Shown piece by piece: positions 26,594-34,377 of a DNA stretch of 64,000 bases (position 1 is the stretch's first letter; each line of letters opens with the position of its first letter). The position numbers were made by a program, and so were the translations under genes. The notes under the pieces are model-generated. The model saw only the letters and a list, made by a program, of their open reading frames with translations, was not told the origin of the DNA and did no database searches. Location of the stretch: contig NZ_CP150668.1 in NCBI RefSeq assembly GCF_038024095.1, forward strand, positions 1,922,001 to 1,986,000, written 5' to 3'. The DNA comes from Polaribacter tangerinus (GTDB lineage: Bacteria; Bacteroidota; Bacteroidia; Flavobacteriales; Flavobacteriaceae).

Positions 26594-27067
26594 ATGAGCA
26601 ACATATCTTATTATTCAGAAGAAGGATTAAAGAAATTGAAAGATGAACTGGTTCATTTAGAACAAGTAGAGAGACCTAGAGTAACCACTGAAATTGCAGA
26701 GGCAAGAGACAAAGGAGATTTAAGTGAAAATGCCGAATATCATGCAGCGAAAGAAGAACAATCTCACTTAGAGTTTAAAATTGCGAAACTTAAAAACGTT
26801 ATTGCAAATGCTCGTATTTTAGATGAGTCGCAACTAGATGTGTCTAAAATTCTTATTCATTCGAATGTGGTTATTAAAAATATAACAAACAATGCAACCT
26901 TTAAATACCGTTTAGTGGCAGATTCAGAAACCGATGTTCGAAACGGCAAACTATCTGTAAATTCACCAATTGGGAAGGGTTTATTAGGTAAAAAGGTAGG
27001 AGATATTGCAGAGATTGAAGTGCCAAGTGGTATTATGAAATTTGAAATAATGGAAGTATCAAGATAA
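26594..27067 (+). CDS. greA: Transcription elongation factor GreA
   Basis: This 157-residue GreA rescues backtracked RNA polymerase by stimulating transcript cleavage through its secondary channel. The N-terminal coiled coil (about residues 10-75) carries the acidic tip ARDKGDLSENAEYHAAKEE, whose Asp and Glu hold the catalytic metal. The C-terminal FKBP-like domain contains INSPIGKGLLGKKVGD-type sequence (here VNSPIGKGLLGKKVGD). It is preceded by a leader with a terminator-like hairpin and followed by a 16-bp perfect terminator. Confidence 0.97.
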   Translation: MSNISYYSEEGLKKLKDELVHLEQVERPRVTTEIAEARDKGDLSENAEYHAAKEEQSHLEFKIAKLKNVIANARILDESQLDVSKILIHSNVVIKNITNNATFKYRLVADSETDVRNGKLSVNSPIGKGLLGKKVGDIAEIEVPSGIMKFEIMEVSR

Positions 27068-27090
27068 TCAATTTCATATTTTACTTTTTT

Positions 27091-27131
27091 TAAAATCCGA
27101 ATTTTAAGACTTTAAAATTCGGATTTTTTTT
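27091..27131 (+). terminator. Strong intrinsic terminator after greA
   Basis: A 16-bp perfect stem (AAAATCCGAATTTTAA with its complement) around a GACT loop, ending in a T run. The HIT gene begins 27 bp later. Confidence 0.88.
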
Positions 27132-27157
27132 ATCTTTACTATCAAAATAAAGAAACT

Positions 27158-27556
27158 ATGAGCATTTTTACAAAAATTATTTCGGGAGAGTTGCCAAGTT
27201 ATAAAGTAGCTGAAAGTGAAGAGTTTTTTGCCTTTTTAGACATCAACCCGAATGCATACGGACATACTTTAGTAGTGCCAAAAGAAGAAGAAGATAGAAT
27301 TTTCGATCTTTCAAACGATGCTTATTTACGTCTTATGGATTTTACCTATAAAGTTGCCAAAGCCATAGAAAGAGCTGTTCCGTGTAAAAGAGTAGGCATG
27401 AGCGTTATTGGTTTAGAGGTGCCGCATGTACATGTACATCTAGTACCTTTACAAGAAATGGCTGACATTCAGTTTACAAAAAAAGTAACATTAACGAAAC
27501 AAGAGTTTGCTACCCTTGCAGCCAAAATTGATAGTGAGTTTAAAGTTTTAAATTAG
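27158..27556 (+). CDS. HIT-family nucleotide hydrolase
   Basis: This 132-residue HINT-like protein opens with SIFTKIISGELPSYKV. The histidine-triad motif is visible as HVHVHLVPL near residue 91. HINT enzymes hydrolyse adenosine phosphoramidates and related nucleotides. The exact substrate is unknown here. The FAFLDINPNAYGHTLVVPKEE segment is characteristic. It lies just after the greA terminator. Confidence 0.93.
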   Translation: MSIFTKIISGELPSYKVAESEEFFAFLDINPNAYGHTLVVPKEEEDRIFDLSNDAYLRLMDFTYKVAKAIERAVPCKRVGMSVIGLEVPHVHVHLVPLQEMADIQFTKKVTLTKQEFATLAAKIDSEFKVLN

Positions 27557-27562
27557 TTTTTT

Positions 27563-27766
27563 TTGAAAGGTTGGATTAAAATAGGGTTCGGTTGGGCTAT
27601 TTGGATGTTTGTTACAAATGCACTGTTATTTCCGTTGTTTTTTTAAGAAGGTTTTAGCCTAAAAATTATTGTAGTTCAGTTTTTTTATTGGTTACTTTTA
27701 GGTTTAATTTTAGGGTATGCAATAGAAAAGTATAAACAATACAAACGTATTAATTTAAAAGAATAA
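27563..27766 (+). pseudogene. Small two-helix membrane protein gene broken by an in-frame stop
   Basis: Starting at TTG 27563, one frame reads KGWIKIGFGWAIWMFVTN and PLFF, meets TAA at 27644-27646, and continues in the same frame as EGFSLKIIVVQFFYWLLLGL, then AIEKYKQYKRINLKE to a stop at 27764-27766. The two halves look like two transmembrane helices of a 67-residue protein with a basic tail. The stop follows a run of seven Ts, so it may have come from a small slip or substitution, or it could be a sequencing error in the T run. It has no recognisable family. Confidence 0.6.
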
Positions 27767-27788
27767 TCATTTAATTAATAGTAAAAAA

Positions 27789-28937
27789 TTAAATCTTATT
27801 TAATGTAATTTTAAAGGTAGTTCCTTTATTTAGTTCAGATGACTGTACATTTATTTTCCCTTTATGGTAATCTTCTATAATTCTTTTAGATAGTGATAAA
27901 CCAAGGCCCCAGCCTCTTTTTTTTGTGGTAAAACCAGGTTTAAATATTTGTTTGTGTAGATTTTTAGAAATTCCTTTACCAGAATCACTAACTAAAATAA
28001 TAACTTTCTTATCCTTGTTGCTTATAGCTACTTTTATGTTTCCTTTTCCTTGAATGGCATCAATTGCGTTTTTCAGTAAATTTTCTATTACCCAACCAAA
28101 CAGCTCCGTATTTATATTGGTTTTTATTTCATTTGCCGAGGTGGTAAAATCAAATTTTACTTGTTTAGAACTTCTAGAAACTAAGTAATCGAGGGCTTGT
28201 TTTGTAATAGTTACAATATTTTCTTCCTTTAAAATTGGTTTAGAGCCTATTTTAGAAAACCTATTGGCAATAGTATTTAACCTTTGTACATCCTTTTCTA
28301 TTTCAGCAACATAGCTATCGTTCATCTTTTCCATTTTTAAAATAGCAATCCAGCCTAAAAGAGAAGATAAAGGAGTACCAATTTGATGTGCTGTTTCTTT
28401 GGCCATACCTGTCCATAGTTTATTAGTTTCAGCTATTTTATTAGAATTATAAAACAGATAAATAACACTTAAAAAAAGAATTAATATTAAAATAAGTGCT
28501 AGCGGATAGTAAGTAAGTTTGTTTAATAAATTAGAATCTCTGTAGTAAATTAGCTTTTTATTTTTGCCTTTATAACTAATTTCTATAGGATTGTTTTCGG
28601 CTTTCATCTTTTCTAATTCTTGAGCAAGGTAGCTAGGGTTTAATAGCTTTACAGAATCTAAATTTTGATGCTCAATTTCGCCGTTTTCACTTACCATTAT
28701 CATTGGAATATTGTTAATGGTTTCGATAATTTTTAGCGGTAAATCTACATTTGCATCTAGGTTTGTATTGGTAGCTAATTCTCTTTGTGCACTTGCCAAT
28801 ATTTCCATTTTTGCTCTTTCATCAATTTTAAATTTTTGAAAAAATATATAAGTATTCCAAAGAATTAAAGAAACAATAATCAGTGAAATAAAAACAGCAA
28901 TTCTTTTAAATAAAGTAGTGTTTGACAGAAAATTCAT
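27789..28937 (-). CDS. Membrane sensor histidine kinase
   Basis: This 382-residue kinase has two membrane segments (about 12-33 and 144-165) enclosing a sensor region of about 110 residues with no recognisable ligand domain. The cytosolic part has a HisKA-type dimerisation helix with ETAHQIGTPLSSLLGW (His184 phosphorylated). The ATPase domain follows, with N box NLLKNAIDAIQG, G1 VSDSGKGIS and G2 KRGWGLGLSLSKRI. No response regulator is adjacent. The LytTR regulator at 5587 is too far away to assign as partner. It is divergent from the flavin reductase gene. Confidence 0.9.
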   Translation of the reverse strand: MNFLSNTTLFKRIAVFISLIIVSLILWNTYIFFQKFKIDERAKMEILASAQRELATNTNLDANVDLPLKIIETINNIPMIMVSENGEIEHQNLDSVKLLNPSYLAQELEKMKAENNPIEISYKGKNKKLIYYRDSNLLNKLTYYPLALILILILFLSVIYLFYNSNKIAETNKLWTGMAKETAHQIGTPLSSLLGWIAILKMEKMNDSYVAEIEKDVQRLNTIANRFSKIGSKPILKEENIVTITKQALDYLVSRSSKQVKFDFTTSANEIKTNINTELFGWVIENLLKNAIDAIQGKGNIKVAISNKDKKVIILVSDSGKGISKNLHKQIFKPGFTTKKRGWGLGLSLSKRIIEDYHKGKINVQSSELNKGTTFKITLNKI

Positions 28938-28988
28938 AAAAACAAATATAAAGATTTACTTACGATAACTCATTTATCAATTAGATAG

Positions 28989-28996
28989 TATCTTTG
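28989..28996 (+). promoter_or_regulatory. -7 box of the flavin reductase promoter
   Basis: TATCTTTG matches TAnnTTTG, about 80 bp before the start at 29077, in the 139-bp gap between divergent genes. Confidence 0.5.
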
Positions 28997-29076
28997 TATT
29001 TATAAAGATATAAATTTATGAGAAGCAATGTTTAAAAAGATGTTTAAACAGTGTTTTTGTCAAAAAAAACTAAATT

Positions 29077-29940
29077 ATGATGCTAAGTATCGATCCAAAA
29101 GAAATATCAACAGGAAAATTACACGGTTATTTATTGGGAGCCATTGCACCGCGGCCAATTGCATTTGCAAGTACTATTGATAAAAATGGCACTGCAAATT
29201 TATCTCCGTTTAGTTTCTTTAATGTTTTTGGTTCCAATCCGCCAACTTTAGTTTTTTCGCCGGCCAGAAGAGTTCGAGACAACACTACAAAGCACACTTT
29301 AAACAATGCCATAGCTACAAAAGAAGTAGTTATAAATGTTGTAAATTTTGCCATTGTACAACAAATGTCTTTAAGTTCTTCCGAGTATCCTGCAGGTGTT
29401 AATGAGTTTGAAAAAGCAGGTTTTACTATGTTAAAATCAGAATTAGTAAAACCATACAGAGTAGCAGAATCTCCAGTCCAATTCGAGTGCCTAGTAAAAG
29501 ATATTATTTTTACAGGTGATGATGGAGGTGCTGGAAATTTAATAATTTGTGAAGTAGTAAAAATGCATATTTCAGAGGCTATTTTAGATGAAAATGGTGC
29601 TATAGATCAACATAAAATAGATTTGGTAGCAAGAGCAGGCGGAAATTATTACACACGAGCAAAAGATGGTTTTTTTGAAATTCCGAAACCCTTAACCACT
29701 TTAGGTATTGGAGTAGATTCACTTTCTAAGGAAATTAGAAATAGTACTGTTTTAACGGGTAACAATTTAGGGATGCTAGGTAATGTTTCGAAGTTGCCAA
29801 CAGTAGATGATGTTGATAACTTTGCGAAAGAACATCCACATTTTATTGGGTTAGAAACCGTAAAAAAACATACATTTGCCAAAGAGTTTTTACATAAAAA
29901 TGATGTAGAAAGCGCATGGAAAGTGCTTTTAGTTAAATAG
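29077..29940 (+). CDS. Flavin reductase-like FMN-binding protein
   Basis: This 287-residue protein has an N-terminal flavin-reductase-like split barrel (about 12-200), with GAIAPRPIAFASTIDKNG and NLSPFSFFNVFGSNPPTLVFSP typical of FMN-binding oxidoreductases in the DIM6/NTAB group. The last 80 residues are an extension common in Bacteroidota members. The substrate is unknown. No signal peptide is present. The DUF3127 gene begins 14 bp downstream and probably shares its transcript. Confidence 0.9.
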   Translation: MMLSIDPKEISTGKLHGYLLGAIAPRPIAFASTIDKNGTANLSPFSFFNVFGSNPPTLVFSPARRVRDNTTKHTLNNAIATKEVVINVVNFAIVQQMSLSSSEYPAGVNEFEKAGFTMLKSELVKPYRVAESPVQFECLVKDIIFTGDDGGAGNLIICEVVKMHISEAILDENGAIDQHKIDLVARAGGNYYTRAKDGFFEIPKPLTTLGIGVDSLSKEIRNSTVLTGNNLGMLGNVSKLPTVDDVDNFAKEHPHFIGLETVKKHTFAKEFLHKNDVESAWKVLLVK

Positions 29941-29954
29941 TTAAGAAAAATATT

Positions 29955-30326
29955 ATGGAAGTTATTGGTAAAATTAAACTTATTGGAGACGTACAAACAT
30001 TTGGCGCCAATGGTTTTAGAAAAAGAGAATTAGTAGTTACTACAGATGATCAGTATCCTCAAATGATTATGATTGAATTTGTACAAGACAAATGCGATTT
30101 GTTAAACAACTATTCTGTTGGTCAGGATGTTAAAGTAGCTATCAACTTAAGAGGAAGAGAATGGATTAATCCACAAGGAGAAGCTAAATACTTTAATTCT
30201 ATACAAGGTTGGAGAATAGAAAACCTTTCTCAGGCAGGAGCTCAAAACCAAAACTTACCTCCGGTAGATCAGTTTCAGCCAGCAACAAATGTTTCAGACG
30301 AAGAACCAGATGATTTACCATTTTAA
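29955..30326 (+). CDS. DUF3127 domain protein
   Basis: This 123-residue protein begins MEVIGKIKLIGDVQTFGANGF, with an OB-fold-like run and INLRGREWINPQGEAKYFNSIQGWRIE. It ends in an acidic tail, SDEEPDDLPF. DUF3127 proteins resemble single-stranded-DNA-binding proteins, including the acidic DDLPF-type C-terminus that SSB uses to recruit partners, so a nucleic-acid role is likely but unproven. It is co-transcribed with the flavin reductase and followed by a terminator. Confidence 0.88.
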   Translation: MEVIGKIKLIGDVQTFGANGFRKRELVVTTDDQYPQMIMIEFVQDKCDLLNNYSVGQDVKVAINLRGREWINPQGEAKYFNSIQGWRIENLSQAGAQNQNLPPVDQFQPATNVSDEEPDDLPF

Positions 30327-30347
30327 TAAATGGAATTTTTTCATACA

Positions 30348-30384
30348 AAAGAGCATTGGTGATTATCAATGCTCTTTTTTTTTA
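30348..30384 (+). terminator. Intrinsic terminator after the DUF3127 gene
   Basis: AGAGCATTG pairs with CAATGCTCT, extended by flanking A/T pairs, with a loop of eight bases and nine Ts. The rest of the gap to 30589 is AT-rich and shows no gene. Confidence 0.85.
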
Positions 30385-30589
30385 TGCTTAAAAAGTATAG
30401 TTTTATACTAAATTTAAAAATTAATAAAGCAGTAAAGCATAAATTAGTATATTTAAAGTGATTCATTTTTTTAAATAAAAGAACATTATCTTTTGAATAA
30501 TGTTTGTTATTTTACAAAAACATACATTTTACTTTTATCATATAAATAATCATCTAAAACACAACTATTAAATTTATCGATACAATAAT

Positions 30590-31510
30590 ATGAAGTTATT
30601 AAACCAACAACATTCTACCGTAACCAATTTAGATGTTCTTGCAAAGCAGGTGGTAGAGGGGTTTATAACCGGAATGCATAAAAGTCCGTTTCATGGTTTT
30701 TCTGTTGAATTTTCTGAACATAAATTATATAACAAAGGAGAGAGCACACGACATATAGATTGGAAAATGTTTGCCAAAACAGAAAAATTATACACAAAAA
30801 AGTATGAAGAGGAAACCAATTTAAGATGCCATATTATTATAGATAACTCGGCGTCTATGCAATATCCGAAGATTAAAAACAATAGTCTTACGCAGTTAAA
30901 CAAAATAGGTTTTTCTGCAGTTGCTTCAGCCTCGCTAATGGAAATTTTAAGAAGACAAAGAGATGCTGTAGGATTAAGTATTTATTCAGATTCTTACGAA
31001 TATTATGCACCCGAAAAAGGGAGTGACAGGCACCGTAAAATGTTACTCCACCAACTAGAGCAACTATTGGTTTCTAGTACAAAAACTACTACAAATACGT
31101 ATCAATATTTACATGAAATAGCAGAAAAGTTACACAGAAGATCTTTGTTATTTCTTTTTACAGATATGTTTCAAACCACTACAGATAAGGCATTGCTTTT
31201 TGAAGCATTAAGGCATCTTAAATACAACAAACACGAAGTAGTTTTATTTCATACTTATGATGAAAAAACAGAATTGGAATTCAATTTCGATAAAACTCCT
31301 AAGAAATTTGTGGATATAGAAACAAGAGAAGAAATAAATATCTATCCAGAAAACATACAACAAAACTATAAAGAAGCCGTAAGTGATTATTTTAATGATT
31401 TGAAAAACAATTGTTTGCAATATAAAATTGACTATGTGCCAGTTTCTATAAGCAAAGGATTTGACACAATTTTAACTACTTATTTAAATAGTAGAAAAAA
31501 AAGTAAATAA
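30590..31510 (+). CDS. DUF58 domain protein with von Willebrand A-like fold
   Basis: This 306-residue DUF58 protein is recognisable from GMHKSPFHGFSVEFSEHKLYNKGESTRHIDWKMFAKT at about residues 28-64. It then has a VWA-like metal site, IIDNSASMQYP, near residue 84. DUF58 genes usually stand beside a MoxR AAA+ ATPase and batABCDE-type genes. None is present here, so this copy is isolated in the window. It is probably cytosolic, since it has no membrane segment. tRNA-Asp follows with its own promoter. Confidence 0.9.
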   Translation: MKLLNQQHSTVTNLDVLAKQVVEGFITGMHKSPFHGFSVEFSEHKLYNKGESTRHIDWKMFAKTEKLYTKKYEEETNLRCHIIIDNSASMQYPKIKNNSLTQLNKIGFSAVASASLMEILRRQRDAVGLSIYSDSYEYYAPEKGSDRHRKMLLHQLEQLLVSSTKTTTNTYQYLHEIAEKLHRRSLLFLFTDMFQTTTDKALLFEALRHLKYNKHEVVLFHTYDEKTELEFNFDKTPKKFVDIETREEINIYPENIQQNYKEAVSDYFNDLKNNCLQYKIDYVPVSISKGFDTILTTYLNSRKKSK

Positions 31511-31522
31511 ATTTTGCTTTTT

Positions 31523-31554
31523 ATTTGTAGATGTCAAAATTGGTGTTATATTTG
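31523..31554 (+). promoter_or_regulatory. Promoter of tRNA-Asp
   Basis: TTTG (ending 31527) and TATATTTG (31547-31554) are separated by 19 bp, matching both halves of the Bacteroidota promoter. The tRNA begins 18 bases later. Confidence 0.75.
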
Positions 31555-31571
31555 CAACCGCTAAAAGCATC

Positions 31572-31645
31572 GGTCTGGTAGTTCAGCTGGTTAGAATACC
31601 TGCCTGTCACGCAGGGGGTCGCGGGTTCGAGTCCCGTCCAGACCG
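31572..31645 (+). tRNA. tRNA-Asp (anticodon GTC)
   Basis: It folds as a full cloverleaf. The acceptor arm is GGTCTGG/CCAGACC with discriminator G. The anticodon arm is CCTGC-CTGTCAC-GCAGG with GTC at 31606-31608, and the T arm is GCGGG-TTCGAGT-CCCGT. CCA is not encoded. It has its own promoter and terminator. Confidence 0.97.
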
Positions 31646-31647
31646 CA

Positions 31648-31678
31648 AAAAGCATCTCATTTATGAGATGCTTTTTTT
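31648..31678 (+). terminator. Intrinsic terminator of tRNA-Asp
   Basis: AGCATCTCAT pairs with ATGAGATGCT, followed by seven Ts, three bases after the tRNA. Confidence 0.88.
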
Positions 31679-31951
31679 GTTTTATGTCAATTTAACTTGT
31701 TGTTTTTCAATTGTTTACAGGGTAAAATTTCACTATCTTCTCACAATCTCAAAAACCGCTCGGGGACTAAACCGGGGACTCTTTTTTTCTTGTAACCTAA
31801 AATAATTTTTATTTTTTTAAATAAAGCGATGTTGACAGTATTTAGGCTGCGTTTTGATTTTTTGTTCTAAAAAAAAACAATAGATATCTCGGTTTTTAAA
31901 AGAGTTAAAAAATAACTTATTGTAAAGGATGTATTCTAAAGTAAATACATA

Positions 31952-32161
31952 TTGATTTTCATTGTTTTTTATTTTATTTCAAAACCTCTTCAGCAATTGG
32001 TTTTACTGGGATTTTCCTTTGGTTGTTTTTCTTTATTATTTTTGATGATTTTTAATAAAATTAAAGTTTCAAATCCATTAAAAGTTCCATTGAAAACAAT
32101 GACAATCATGGTCAAAAAAGGAATTGAATATTTTAAAATTATTCTAGGAGATAATATTTAA
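31952..32161 (+). pseudogene. 3' remnant A of a small membrane-protein gene
   Basis: An open frame of 69 codons encodes a hydrophobic segment LVLLGFSFGCFSLLFLMIF followed by NKIKVSNPLKVPLKTM and a basic end. A second, frameshifted copy of the same coding sequence lies at 32293-32410, so this is probably the 3' part of a duplicated membrane-protein gene and not a complete gene. No promoter or convincing start is seen. The stretch before it (31680-31950) holds only AT-rich sequence and a tandem CGGGGACT pair at about 31757-31778. Confidence 0.4.
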
Positions 32162-32292
32162 GTTTTTATTACCTTTTTAACTTCTTTTTTACAAGGTAAA
32201 TAATATTTTTTTCATTGTGAATTTCAATATCTTTAAAATCAATTAATTTTAAGCATTGGTTTCATTAAGAACCTTATATTTTATCGTCAATT

Positions 32293-32410
32293 GGACTATT
32301 GATTTTATGGGGGTTTTGCTTTGTTAGTTTGTGCTTGTTATTTTTGATGATATTTTAATAAAATTAAAGTATCAAACCTATTAAGAGTTCCATTTAAAAT
32401 AATGAAAATG
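32293..32410 (+). pseudogene. 3' remnant B of the same membrane-protein gene
   Basis: In one frame it reads LWGFCFVSLCLLFLMIF and then stops. After one extra T the next frame continues NKIKVSNLLRVPFKIMKM, closely matching remnant A. It is therefore a frameshifted paralogous fragment. It ends exactly where the truncated IS6-type element begins, which suggests that the insertion cut it off. Confidence 0.5.
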
Positions 32411-32414
32411 TAGC

Positions 32415-32813
32415 TTAAAAATTTATACCAAATTTATTAGGTAGTCCATTATTCTCTATGGCTTTGATTAAAAATTTCTGTGCAGATATACGTTGTCTTT
32501 TTTTAGTTAACAAAAAGTCTACAGTATTCACTTCTTTATCAACGGCTCTGTGTAAATATCTCCACTCACCCTTTACCTTAATATTGGTTTCATCTAATCT
32601 CCACCTTTTTCCAACTAATTTTTTTCTTCTTCTGAATTGTTGTTCTACAAGTGGTGTGAATTTGAATACCCAGCGTTTAATATTAGCATGATTCACTTTG
32701 CTTCCTCTGATAGATAAAAGTTCTTCTACATATCTGTAGCTAAGACTAAACCTTAATTTGAAGTAAACAGCTTGTAATATAATTGCTTTAGGAAAACAGT
32801 GACCTTTGAACAT
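32415..32813 (-). pseudogene. IS6-family-like transposase, C-terminal half missing
   Basis: From the ATG at 32813 the protein reads MFKGHCFPKAIILQAVYFKL, then SLSYRYVEELLSIRGSKVNH, WRLDETNIKVKGEWRYLH and RAVDKEVNTVDFLL. These are hallmarks of IS6/IS26-type DDE transposases. It stops after GLPNKFGINF at 132 residues, where full-length relatives (about 230 residues) continue with the second catalytic Asp and the Glu. Only the first Asp (in DET) is left, so it cannot transpose itself. An upstream in-frame extension to 32927 is not part of the family. Confidence 0.85.
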
Positions 32814-32870
32814 CTTTTTTATTGTAAATATAAAAAATTGATTTTTTCTTACATTAGATGCGACAGAAAC
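32415..32870 (-). mobile_element. Truncated IS6-family-like insertion sequence
   Basis: On the reverse strand, GTTTCTGTCGCATCTA (from 32870) resembles the terminal inverted repeat of IS6-type elements. The transposase ATG follows 57 bases inside, as usual for the family. The element is cut off before its second half, and the other inverted repeat was not found. Confidence 0.7.
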
Positions 32871-33027
32871 GTATTTATTGATGGTAATAAAGATTCTAAG
32901 TTTTGTCCTAGAATGGTTTTGAAACAATTATTAAAATCAATTAATAGGTAAGTAACTACTGATCTCTATAGCTTAATTTTCAGTTTAAATGAAAGAGAAA
33001 GTATTTTTTACTGAAATAGAACTGAAT

Positions 33028-33915
33028 TTATTTTCTTTGACATTGCTTATAATTTCTGGGAGATTTTCCCATATAATTCTTAAAAGTTCTGGAGAAATAT
33101 AGCGGGTCGTCAAAACCAATTTTATAGCTAATTTGTTTTATGCTCAAATCTGTATAGCTAAGGTATTCGCAAGCTTTTTGAACCTTTTTTAATTTAAAAA
33201 ATACAAGTATAGGGTAACCGGTTTCTAATTTAAATTTTGTGTGTAGGTAAGATTTTGAGTAATTGAACTTAGATGCGATATTATCGAGTGTAAAATTCTT
33301 ATCTAGATTATTCATTAAAAATTCTTTGACAGAGTTAATTAGATTCTCTTTTGGGTGTGTTGTATTAATCGAATTAAGTTTATGGTAAACAAATGAGCTT
33401 ATAAAATTCAGACCTAATAAATTTGCATATTCAATACTATTTAATAAATAATTGTTATTTAATAAATCGAAAATTTTATTAAATTTGTCTATAGTGCTTT
33501 TTGAGAAAGGGATATTTTTATAGTTATTAATATTGCTTTTTGAGTATCGATTATATATATTTTCACTAAAAGAACCCTGAAAATGAATCCAATAAATACT
33601 CCATGGATCATTATCATCAGCCCTGTATTCGTGTCTAGTGTTTTTTGGTATTATGCAAAAATGATTCGGTGAGATTAAAGTTTTTTGATCCTCAATAGTA
33701 ACTATTCCTTTTCCTTTGGTACAGTATATAAAAATATATTCTTTAGCCCCTTTTTTTCTTAATCTATAATGATGGCTTGCAACAGGGTAATATCCCAAAT
33801 CACTAATGTAAAAATTTCTTGAAATAGGATTGTTTTTTATATCCACTAAAAATGATTTTGGAAAAGCTATCATTTTTTGTCCAAGAAACCCTTCTTTTAA
33901 AGTGTTTTCATCCAT
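33028..33915 (-). CDS. AraC-family transcriptional regulator of the PUL
   Basis: This 295-residue regulator has an N-terminal cupin-like AraC_binding domain (about 35-110, GKGIVTIEDQKTLISPNHFCIIP). The C-terminal HTH_18 domain (about 195-290) has FTLDNIASKFNYSKSYLHTKFKLETGYPIL and KQISYKIGFDDPLYFSRTFKNYMGKSPRNY. The cupin part normally senses a sugar. It is transcribed away from the PUL operon and shares a 460-bp regulatory gap with it. It is the only regulator in the locus (no hybrid two-component sensor, no SusR, no anti-sigma factor), so it is the natural candidate to bind the 27-bp repeats upstream of both PUL transcripts. Confidence 0.92.
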   Translation of the reverse strand: MDENTLKEGFLGQKMIAFPKSFLVDIKNNPISRNFYISDLGYYPVASHHYRLRKKGAKEYIFIYCTKGKGIVTIEDQKTLISPNHFCIIPKNTRHEYRADDNDPWSIYWIHFQGSFSENIYNRYSKSNINNYKNIPFSKSTIDKFNKIFDLLNNNYLLNSIEYANLLGLNFISSFVYHKLNSINTTHPKENLINSVKEFLMNNLDKNFTLDNIASKFNYSKSYLHTKFKLETGYPILVFFKLKKVQKACEYLSYTDLSIKQISYKIGFDDPLYFSRTFKNYMGKSPRNYKQCQRK

Positions 33916-34169
33916 TTAATTGCTATTAATGTGTTTTTTAGATTTTAATAAAGTTAATATTACATAGGATAAAGATAACAAAATATATTACATTTTTTTA
34001 TTTTTTATTTAATTGACTGTTTTTACTTCGTGTTAATTTTTTTTTATTCAATTTTATATTGTGTTTATTGAGGATATTTAATAGATTCCTTTTTTATTAG
34101 TAATTCATAAATTTCTAGTCTCTTCAATTCTCCTTTTGGAGTGATATACAACTATTAAAAGTGATATTA

Positions 34170-34224
34170 TCCATATTTGTGCTTTTTTTGTCTATTGTTT
34201 GAGTGCTTGTAAGTTGTACTTTTG
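34170..34224 (+). promoter_or_regulatory. PUL promoter 1: 27-bp element plus -7 box
   Basis: TCCATATTTGTGC-N7-GTCTATT (34170-34196) is followed after exactly 20 bp by TACTTTTG (34217-34224), a TAnnTTTG box. The same 27-bp element at the same distance precedes the second PUL transcript at 43593. The remaining 33916-34169 part of the gap is AT-rich and I see no other feature in it. The predicted leader before the SusE/F-like gene is about 145 nt. Confidence 0.65.
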
Positions 34225-34377
34225 TAAGATATTCTCAATTTATTTATAATATAATAATCATTTTAATAAAGAAGAGATTTGGTCATTGTAATTAATTAGG
34301 TATTTTATGGAGTTAGTTTATAGCTTCTTTTTCTATGCCGATATTAAAAAGAGTAGAACTTAAATTTAAATTAAAAA

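Noticed and set aside
27789..28937. Pairing the sensor kinase with the HPt/LytTR proteins.
   Set aside because: It is over 20 kb away, is not a hybrid kinase, and nothing in the sequence links them.
31757..31778. Tandem CGGGGACT pair after tRNA-Asp as an attachment site.
   Set aside because: It does not repeat the tRNA 3' end, no second copy was seen at the far side of the PUL, and no integrase gene is present.
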